A program made the position numbers and the translations under genes. Positions 56,041-64,000 of a DNA stretch of 64,000 bases are shown piece by piece; position 1 is the stretch's first letter; each line of letters begins with the position of its first letter. Under the pieces are notes generated by a model. The model saw nothing but the letters and a program-made list of their open reading frames with translations, was not told the origin of the DNA and searched no databases. This DNA comes from Trachythela sp. YZ-2020 (taxonomy: Eukaryota; Cnidaria; Anthozoa; Malacalcyonacea; Clavulariidae): the NCBI GenBank assembly GCA_016169945.1, contig JADLSH010000273.1:124001-188000 (forward strand), written 5' to 3'.

Positions 56041-56449
56041 CAAGGCCGGCGAGACCAAGTAAGAGCCCAGGGTAGGCTGGTGAACGCGGGCCCCCCTCAC
56101 TCCCGCACTCATGTGCTTTGGTTTGCTCCGTCCTCACTTAACGCTCGCAAGGGACGTGAACTGACTACAATGTTCTGGCCCCACTATCGTCCAGCAATTT
56201 CTTGCAAATTTCACATTCCTATATATATACCGGTATATAGTTCGGGCGCGTGTTATCGCAGGACAAAAACTTTAGAATATGTATACCTTTATTCATTATG
56301 TTTGGCTGACATGTTATGGTTCTATTATGCCATTTATTTCACACATGTATAATATATTTAATAAATAGGCACGCATAAAAGCTTGACAAGAGACATGATC
56401 ACGGTATTTTGCCCCTTCTGCCCTCCCCCACCCCTTCTCGCCGGCCTTG
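56041..56449. mobile_element. hAT-type MITE
   Basis: 409 bp, tips CAAGGCCGGCGAGA and TCTCGCCGGCCTTG, with perfect 8-bp target duplication ATGAAAAT (56033-56040 and 56450-56457). No transposase. Confidence 0.92.
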
Positions 56450-56619
56450 ATGAAAATGGCAATTATTAAAGAATTGGTATAATGTCCATACTTCCGAACT
56501 TTGGCATATTTCGCATATTATTGGCGACCGAACGACGCGTTTTTCCAGAGTTAATGATGTAGCAGAAGGTTAAAACCATTTTTCAATAGATGGTAGATAG
56601 CACCAACGGCGATGGCTTA

Positions 56620-57026
56620 GGCCCGTTTCAGACGCCGCTCCACTCATGCGCCGAACTTAATTGTATTAGGTGCGACGCTGGAGCGACACAAGAGCGGCAA
56701 TGATAATTCAAACGGCGTACAAAATATAATGTTATTGACGAGAGAGGAGCCTATTCGCGCAGGAATTCTAAATATAGTTATAAGTAAACATTACAAAGTG
56801 GCTAATCTAATCGTAATAAATTACAGCAAATTTTGATTTAGGTTTGGCACATGAGTGGAGCGGCGTATGAATCAATGTCGCTCTAATGTCGCATAATGTG
56901 ACAAGCTCTGTCGAACTTCTGCCGAACTTATGTCGCTCCAAATTCTGCCGTACCTAATTGATTCAAACGTCGCTCGCACCTAATTCGTCATTTAAGTTCG
57001 GCGCATGAGTGGAGCGGGGTTCAGTT
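56620..57026. mobile_element. MITE with CCGCTCCACTCATGCGCCGA terminal repeats
   Basis: GCCGCTCCACTCATGCGCC near 56634 and its complement near 57000-57018 form the core of imperfect terminal repeats of about 35 bp. The interior repeats TGTCGCTCC/GTGCGACGCTGGAGCGAC-like motifs several times in both orientations. Target duplication not resolved. Confidence 0.65.
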
Positions 57027-59854
57027 TTAAAAAACAAGGAAATACAATAACCTTACAAATTACTGTAAATGAGAGGCGAGTTAATGCTCGTTTGCTTTTT
57101 CTTTTCTAATCAATTGCATTGTTTACTCTCACTTGCAACGGAGGTTCATTATTATACATTTTTTGTATCATGGCCAGTAAACCCTCCCCTCTAAATCAAC
57201 TTCCCAAAGTGGTGCTTGGAGGAGCTTTTCATGACCAGTCTCTCGGATTACTGGGCGCAAGGGCCACCAAAATCGCATGGGTGGGGAGTTATTTTTATTG
57301 GACCAGTATTCTATAGGTATTCCTCCCAGAGTTAGGTTGTCTAACTTCTAGCCCTATGTATTTTCGTGTTTCTCCAGAACCGATTTCTATCCTGATTATT
57401 TTCTCAATTATAAATTGCTTTAATCTGTCCCTTATTAGATATATACTGTAATTGTCGTATTAATCAGGCAACTTTAGTTAACCGTTCAAGTATCAAATTT
57501 ATTTTGTTCGTTTCTGGCCACGTCGCGGCAAATTGCTACTTACAAGAACAGAATCAGCGTCTTGGCGTTGCTCGATTTTTTTTGTAATCACGACAACAGC
57601 TACAACCTGTACCTTTGGACCAATGTTTGGACAGACAATACTTCACATTACTTCACTTTACAATATTTTACATAACTTCATTCCACACTTTATATCGCAT
57701 TCATTTACGTTACTTACATTTACATTATCTCAGCAATCATCGTCACAATTGTTGGTCATGCTTTATTGTTATAAATGAATAAATCAACTATCCCTTTCCT
57801 GAAGTTATCAAATTTCTGTATAAGCCCCCAATCCCCATCCAATGGTGGCCGTCTTGCACAGGAGTCTAATTCCCGCTCGGATTGCCGGGGCTCAAAGCTG
57901 TCATCTCCAGAGTCCCACACTCTTAGCTCTAACTTTCACCAATGTTTTCTACTACAATATTTTCTTCTATTTTCACTTTGGAGGTCTCATTGATGGGACC
58001 CAGGGCGTGATAATCAATAACACACTCACTCTGTTACCTCGCTGTTTAGATCCGCGTTGGCGCGCCCATGCTAATTTTGCATATTATATCTACATACAAA
58101 CATTCAACTCCTGTAAAAAATGTCGAAGTGTAAGACCTACGACTTGTTTCCCCAAAAGATGTTGGCCGTGTATCTGTTAACTTGTATGCGATCAATCAAA
58201 GGTTAAAACAACTTCACCAGTGATTTTTATCTTTGAAGAAAAAGGTCCCTGACAAAGGAGTTTGTGTTCTTTTTGTACTTGCGCTCTGGGCGATAAACAT
58301 TTTTGATACTCCCCCCCCCCGAAATGTGCGTGATCAAGCGAATTTTAAATGCTTCTTATAATCTGGTGAAAATGCGGCTGAAAATACCCGAGATTGCCTG
58401 AGAATAACGGGTCTAGTTCAACCATACGTGGGTAAACAATCTTCGTAATGGAGCCACCAATCTATTTGGGATCCAACAGCACGGTGGACCCCCTAACCCT
58501 CGCACTTCGAAACTTTACATCATATGCCGGTTTAGAAATATGGCAACTGCTTTTTCTGTGTCTTGTGCTACCCCACATGCCAACTCGATCAGTTCGATCC
58601 GTGATAGATACAGGCATTGTATTTTTGCCAAGTTCTACGTCAATCAATTTTTATTTCCCCACACATTTGTGTGTTTTTAGATTATATGGATTTAAGGTTT
58701 GGGTGGTTTTGAGGATTGGGTTCGAGGGACCGGTTTTTGGGTGAGTTTAGTGCCGTAGGTGCGATACCTTTATGAGTATGACGTCATACCATCCACAACT
58801 CAAAGGAATGCAAAAAAGGTCGGTGTGAGTTTAGTGCCGTAGGTACAAGAAAGGTCGGTGTAAATAGAGTACGAACATTGTCATAATATTTTTACAAAAT
58901 TTCAAAAAAAGTGAGGAAATTTCAAACATTTTTAAACTGTAGAATTATTAATTGCCCAAATAGAAAATCTAAATATGTTATTATGCATTCTAAATTCGTC
59001 AATTTAATGTAAAATTCAACCCTAAACGTTTCGGTTTTCTCTTTGCTCCTAAATTAAAAGGATTTAATTTAAATTAGTAAAATGCCATATTATATTTTCC
59101 CTTACCACGCTAATGAAGACGACTTATTTCATCTGACAAAAATGGCACGTTTTACCATGACTGGGTAAATCGCTATAGGGTTTCTGTCTCCCTTGTTCTT
59201 GTAGTTTGAGCCTCTATTGGTGCCTGCTTGAATATTTAAAATGGCGTCAAAACAGAGTTTTCTTCTGAGCTATGAGTATGGTTCTGCCCATCAAGGATTG
59301 CAAATATATAATATGCTGATATTTTATATGTTAATTTCACTCAATACGACATGCGAACAGGATTTTGTCCACGCAATACAATTGAATATTGATCTAGAGC
59401 TGGCCTTCTTCTGATATAAACGAAAGCAAGTTTTAGTAGGGATTTCAATCCGCACGCCGGACCTTGCCCAGAAGGGTCAGCCCTTTCATGTAGAGCTCGT
59501 AAAAACACCCCTTAACAGTGTCGCAAGGTACGCGGTTTAAGGTCTAAATTTAAGCAATTGATACTTTCTCAAATTTTTCTCCCAACATATATAGCGTAAA
59601 TCCTCTATCAAGCCCTCCTCTGTTATCTATTTTGACATATTTGAAGGTGAATGTGCCTATTCGAGAGGAGGCTTCATTTAGGGAGCGGGGGGTTTAAGAC
59701 GGAGGGCGCTTATTAAAAAGGGGGGCTGAATTGAGAGGAGCCTTAATAAAGAATTTATCAATGTATAATGTAAACGTATTCCCTGTAAACATTGTTTGCA
59801 CGTCAGAAGATCATATAAACTGATCTAACTGTGTAGACGGAAGATATGGTTAAT

Positions 59855-60353
59855 AGAGACCTTTAGATTCAGGTTTACCGCAAACCTGTAACCGCCGTTT
59901 GACGTTAGCGGTTTGCCGTTTGCGGTTCGAACATTTTTCGACTTAGATTTGAAGTCGACTCAGATGATGTTCTTCGAAGGATCTAAACGAGAGGTGAAAT
60001 GCGCTTTATAAGTCTTAAAGTCTACCGAAGAATCAAGTGTTGATCGCCGCCATGTTGGATTTCGCTCCTCCAAGCGTATCATGTTCGAGTCAAAATAAAA
60101 TGCGAAGAATCAACTATTTCGACTTCAAATTCGTCTTTCCTGCTAGAATGATAAGTACTGTGTATGCGCATAGTGTGGATACGTGAAACATGATATAAAA
60201 AACCCAAATAAACCCTGAGGGAAATTACAAACGTGTAGACCCACCTCTTGACGTTCGAAACTCGCGTTGAAAACCTCAAACGTGGCGTCGGGATAGGGTC
60301 ACGTGACCCGTAGACGTTAGCGGTTCGGCGTAAACCTCGATCTAAAGGTCTCT
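59855..60353. mobile_element. MITE with AGAGACCTTTAGAT terminal repeats
   Basis: 499 bp. Tips AGAGACCTTTAGAT and ATCTAAAGGTCTCT, followed by paired AGGTTTACCGC/GGCGTAAACCT blocks. Flanked by AAT on both sides (59852-59854 and 60354-60356). The interior repeats GACGTTAGCGGTT and GCGGTTCG. The same tip motif appears at the left edge of both segmental duplication copies (27593 and 37253: AGAGACTTTTAGATCG). Confidence 0.75.
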
Positions 60354-60519
60354 AATTTTGCTTAATATGGTTGATAATACGCTTTGACATGTGATGTTGA
60401 ACGATGATGATGAAGAACGTAATAGATTGTAAATGACCAAACCTCTGCAGAATATCTTCTTTTTGAAATCAATTTTTCAATAAGATTATGCCCCTATGGA
60501 ATAGCCTGCCGGATGAAAT

Positions 60520-61012
60520 AAACAGGGACCGCTGAGCATTTTGTGGATTGGGAAGGCTAAAGATCTCCGAGCGCGCAGTGACATTAGTATGGAGTGTTGA
60601 AGGCGCAAAACCTTTAGGGGAGTATGGGGGCATGCTCACCAGAACATTTTGAAATCTACAGTCTCCCAAATGGCATTTCATGCACTTTAGGGGAAGATTT
60701 CAGAGCAATGTCGCAAGAATTCTTTCCAAAGCTGCTGACTACCAAACTTATACCGATCGTACCTACGCAACGAATCAGTATTTACTGCCAAGACTGAAGA
60801 GAAATTGAAGTGCCTAATTTGATACCTGAAACAAACTGAAAAGTAGCGCCAAAAGCCCGACGATTCCCTGCTAGATTTAAGTAAACAATAAGCACTAGAC
60901 ATACCCGAGATAATAATGTTTTCTTCAGTCTAACTTCTTTATGGTTCTGAAAAATTATATTATGTTTAACTATGTGTATTTACTAGAAATCACAATATGT
61001 ATGACAATACAA
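60520..61012. repeat. Dispersed repeat (second copy of 32850-33360)
   Basis: Aligns along its length with 32850-33360, sharing GGGGGCATGCTC, CATTTCATGCA, an ACCGATCGTACCTACGCAA block and GACGATTCCCTGCTAG. The family interior block is also present within the bounded hAT MITEs, so this is probably a member whose tips have decayed. Confidence 0.65.
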
Positions 61013-61479
61013 TATGTATGGGAGCTAAAACCCTCCAGCCCCCCCCCCCCCCCATGCTCCGTGGTCCCTGAATAAATCCAATTTTTAGCTAACTGTATCA
61101 GCTATGGTTTACGGCTCAATACCAGTGCTCAATACGCTCTACTAAAATATTTAAATTAGTAGTCCTTAGTACTATATAGCTCAGTGCTTAGTAGCCAAGC
61201 CTTAAAGTGATCCCTGGTAAATGTGTTTTTGTAGGTAACAGTTGCTTGGTGTGTCTGTGTGAAAGCGGTCATCTTCTGGCATTTAGTTTACCAAGTTTGA
61301 TTCCGTTGTTGACTGCTCAATGGGAGTTCCCATCACTACGGGGAAAGTAAGTTGAAAATACTATCATTGTAGTACATCGCCATGTTTAGTAGGCTGTGTC
61401 TGTAAGAATATCTTGAACACGTGGTGCCAGTGTAGCTATCGTCTATACACGATAAGCTGTGGGTCTTTAAGATCAAACT

Positions 61480-61955
61480 ACCTGCAAAATACAACAGGAA
61501 TTTCGACGTTTCGAGCGAATGGCCGAAGTTCCTGTTGAATTTTTCAGTAGAAGATGTTAGTGGATGGAATACTCGAACGGAAATTTATATACATTTTTAG
61601 ACCTAGCCAGGAGCAGTTGCCAAAAATGCAACTTAGGCCCTCTGGTAGGAATTGAATCTGCTGCCGTGCGATTCCGGTGCAGCGCTCTAACCAACTGAGC
61701 TACAGAGTCCAGTTGCTGAGCATTAACCGCAAGTTCGGTATACGAGATGGGAGTGATGCCAGTATATGGTGTATGGGTAAATATCAAGATTTTTCTCGGC
61801 ATCTCGTTCGATAGGATTAATAGTAGAAGATGTTAGTAGATGGAATACTCGAACGGAAATTTATATACATATTTTAGACCTAGCCAGGAGCAGTTGCGAA
61901 AAATTCAACTTAGGCCCTCTGGCAGTTTGATTGTAAAGACCTACAGCTTATGTGT
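61480..61955 (-). repeat. tRNA-derived SINE (minus strand) with flanking direct and inverted repeats
   Basis: A tRNA-like head lies at 61638-61710 on the minus strand: GTAGCTCAGTTGGTTAGAGC (A box) and GATTCAATTCC (B box), followed by the SINE body. A 100-bp block (61546-61645) recurs in direct orientation at 61822-61922, so part of the body is duplicated. Outside it, GATAAGCTGTGGGTCTTTA near 61450 is mirrored at 61932-61955. TTCGACGTTTCGAGCGAA at 61500 matches the Penelope-like terminus at 47310, suggesting a composite. Confidence 0.6.
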
Positions 61956-62771
61956 CTGTAAGAACCGACCGATGATTTTCGGTTTGAAAATGTACTCATA
62001 TATTTTGGTCATTTGTTAGGGTGTCTAAGTCCATTATGAAATCGCGCTCAGAATTGTTTAACTATTATTTTATTATCGAGATTTTTTGCTCTTTGTTTTA
62101 TGGCAGTATGACGGCTATTTTAACCGTTACGGCGAACTGTTTCTGGTGGAAATTAGGGAAATATTATCGATTAAATAGCAGTTGGCCACTTACGTTTTGT
62201 GTACATCTGAAAGCATTTTTAATTTTCTCCATGAAGAAGTAATGAATTTTGTAATTGTGTGTACTGCTCGTGGACATTATATATATGCTGTGTTTACGCC
62301 ATGTTTTTGTTGCAACGCAATTTCTGCACAGAGCCATGTTATGTAGAAATGGCCCGCGTTTCATTTCATCGATATTTTCATTCTCATAATCTCATTCATT
62401 TCTTTGTTGCCTTCCCGGCATGTTTAGCAAGAAATATATCGGCAAAGTAAAACGAGATTCATGCTCACAATTTCTCTGCGAATATACTTTTACCTAACAT
62501 CGCTCTGTGTCCGAAATTGCGTTGCAAGTTGCAGCGAAAATTACCACGCGTAACATGTTCATTTTATCTTGTAGATTTTTACGAACGTTCAAATTTGGAT
62601 GCGATGGTCAAGCGCTGTACCTCCACTCGCCTACAGAGCTTCAACTCTTGTCAATATTTACAAAAACAGGGTAAGGGATTTTGATTTTTGTGGTTGGAGT
62701 TTGATTCCTACAATATGCCCATTTCGCGTGTTATTTAATATGAGTGTTTGTAAGCGAGGGATCAATTACAG

Positions 62772-64000
62772 GTGTTTTATCTGGTAAACACTATAACAGG
62801 TCCATAATGAGTCACAAAATTATCTATGAAGCGTTACAGCGTCTGCGATTCGAAGCATTTATGGAAATATTGGACGATGAATCTAGAGAGTATATCCAAT
62901 TAATTGTTCAGACGACGGGGAACACCTTCTTTGAAGATAAACTGAACGACTTCATTGAAAGTGAACAGTTTGCTAATTTAATAGATCGTTACGATACCTT
63001 CATCGCAGAATCTTCAGCAACATCGAAGACTTTTGCTTATTGGACCATGTATATCAGAATGGCAGGTAAAGTGATTAAGTTACGGTTAAGGCATAAAAAA
63101 CAAATCGACCGATCAGGCATTACTCGGTGTTCCCTTTAAAGTTTTTAAGTCTAACATTTCCTCGTTTTGTTTTTAAAGGCATCCTATTAATGTTCATTCG
63201 AGCCACCAGATAGGTTGATTGGGAACTTCATTTGTCAGCATTTCGGTCGATGATTCCCTGGTTTTTCGCGTGTGACAGAGTGAATTATGCAAGATATGGT
63301 TCAGCGTATTGGCTAGAGATGACGTCCTTAGAAAAGACTCATCCAGGTATGTCAACATACCAAGGAGATTACATTTATATGACCGAGACAAATTGAGATC
63401 GCGATTTTTAAAAGCTTCCAATTTTGTAAATTAATAAACTAAGACATGCTCTTTCTGTTTGATTAGAAGGTATTCTGCCAGAGTTGTCTTCTAACTTTTC
63501 TGTCCAGCGACAAAGTGATCATGGTTTTTCAGCAGTGGCTTGCGACCAAACCATAGAGCAAAGGGTTAATCGAGATTCAAAAACGAAGGGTGGTTTGACT
63601 GGCTTTTCAATGAATCGAGCGTCTGTCCATAGATGGTTGCTGTCACAGTCAGAAAGAGCCGCAATAACGCAAACGTGTAAATCTATGGCTGGAATGAATT
63701 GTATTCCACGGTAAAGTTTATTCTATTTTTTACTCAAAGTTTCATTCCTTTATTTAAATAATTTCGATCCCTATCTGGCTATCGTTATCAAAACATTCTT
63801 TCTTTCCAGGCGGAGGAAAGATCTCGATATTAACAAGACCGGTCTGTTCGCCAATGAAAGGATTTGTCATATTTGAGATGGTGAATTTACCATCATTTAC
63901 AGACTTCTCGTGCCTTTCACTCTTGGTCCTATTTCAAATGGCGTGGAAGTCGATGCTTCTACTGCGGATGGAATCCTCAATGCTGAAGAACTTGGAGAAC
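62772..64000 (+). pseudogene. Spliced pseudogene of an unnamed multi-exon family, runs off the window
   Basis: Four blocks splice in consistent frame: 62807-63065 (ATG at 62807, ending RMA g|GTAAAG), 63179-63346 (LLMFIRAT, WELHLSAFRSMIPWFFACD, VNYARYGSAYWLEM), 63467-63710 (FSVQRQSDHGFSAVACDQT, EQRVNRDSKTKGGLTGFSMN, RASVHRWLLSQSERAAIT) and 63810 onward (RRKDLDINKTG, later ISNGVEVDA and LNAEELGE). The second block has an in-frame TAG at 63211-63213 and the fourth a TGA at 63874-63876, after which the same frame resumes coding-like sequence to the edge. From memory the QRSDHGFxAVAxDQTIEQ stretch typifies a repeated, uncharacterised family of marine invertebrates; I know no function. The stops argue for a dead copy, or for a gene with sequencing errors. 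Confidence 0.6.

Larger units (their letters stand above)
55180..62770. other. Intergenic region between the main gene and the 3' pseudogene
   Basis: It contains the MITEs and SINE listed separately. 57030-58740, 58870-59850 and 61955-62770 show nothing I can name; open frames there (for example 58448-58744) lack homology I recognise and start or stop arbitrarily. A C-homopolymer of about 17 bases sits at about 61038-61054. A 24-bp direct repeat GTGAGTTTAGTGCCGTAGGT.. occurs at about 58741 and 58826. Confidence 0.5.

Noticed and set aside
58448..58744. 98-residue ORF as a gene
   Set aside because: No recognisable domain, no splice context and no coding signal beyond openness; probably chance.
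61638..61710. Functional tRNA gene
   Set aside because: The anticodon loop lacks U33 and the sequence continues into a SINE body; it is a tRNA-derived repeat.

Overview
This is an AT-rich eukaryotic window with spliced genes, canonical GT-AG introns, large introns and dense transposable-element debris. The modular extracellular domains (YWTD propeller, EGF, SRCR), tRNA-derived SINEs, CR1/L2-like LINEs, Ty3/Gypsy and Penelope-like relics and many hAT-type MITEs indicate an invertebrate metazoan. A cnidarian (anthozoan) is my best guess from family resemblance only; no species call is possible.

The dominant gene lies on the + strand from 3142 to 54536 in nine coding exons (3142-3394, 7419-7797, 22820-23223, 24398-24508, 29811-29933, 32491-32616, 39542-39664, 42088-42219, 54211-54536). 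The exon phases chain perfectly: the sum is 1977 nt, giving 658 residues plus stop. The predicted protein is secreted. It has a signal peptide, a short Cys-rich segment, a six-bladed LDL-receptor class B (YWTD) propeller with its capping EGF, four further EGF-like modules, and a C-terminal SRCR domain. No transmembrane segment is visible. The four later EGF modules come from a direct segmental duplication (27586-32822 and 37246-42424) that copied two phase-1 exons with their introns and embedded transposons. About 4.4 kb of retroelement debris now separates the two copies.

A second locus begins near 62770 on the + strand and runs off the window. Its four exon-like blocks splice in frame but carry two stops, so it looks like a pseudogene of a family I cannot name.

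The rest is mostly mobile DNA. 0-3 kb holds a nearly perfect inverted repeat with arms of about 970 bp. Intron 1 (3.4-7.4 kb) holds a Gypsy relic broken by a palindromic MITE, and a tRNA-like repeat. Intron 2 (7.8-22.8 kb) holds a CR1/L2 LINE interrupted by a hAT MITE, degraded coding relics, a 2.5-kb hAT-like element with another element nested in it, more MITEs and three truncated LINE ends. 27.6-42.4 kb holds the EGF duplication with several MITEs, a hAT transposase relic in each copy, a deleted Gypsy element carrying a 9-bp-TSD element, and a LINE fragment. Intron 8 (42.2-54.2 kb) holds another Gypsy relic, a hAT MITE, a Penelope-like element and long inverted repeats. 55-62.7 kb is intergenic with MITEs and a SINE. 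All boundaries were read by eye. No rRNA, functional tRNA or CRISPR array was found.
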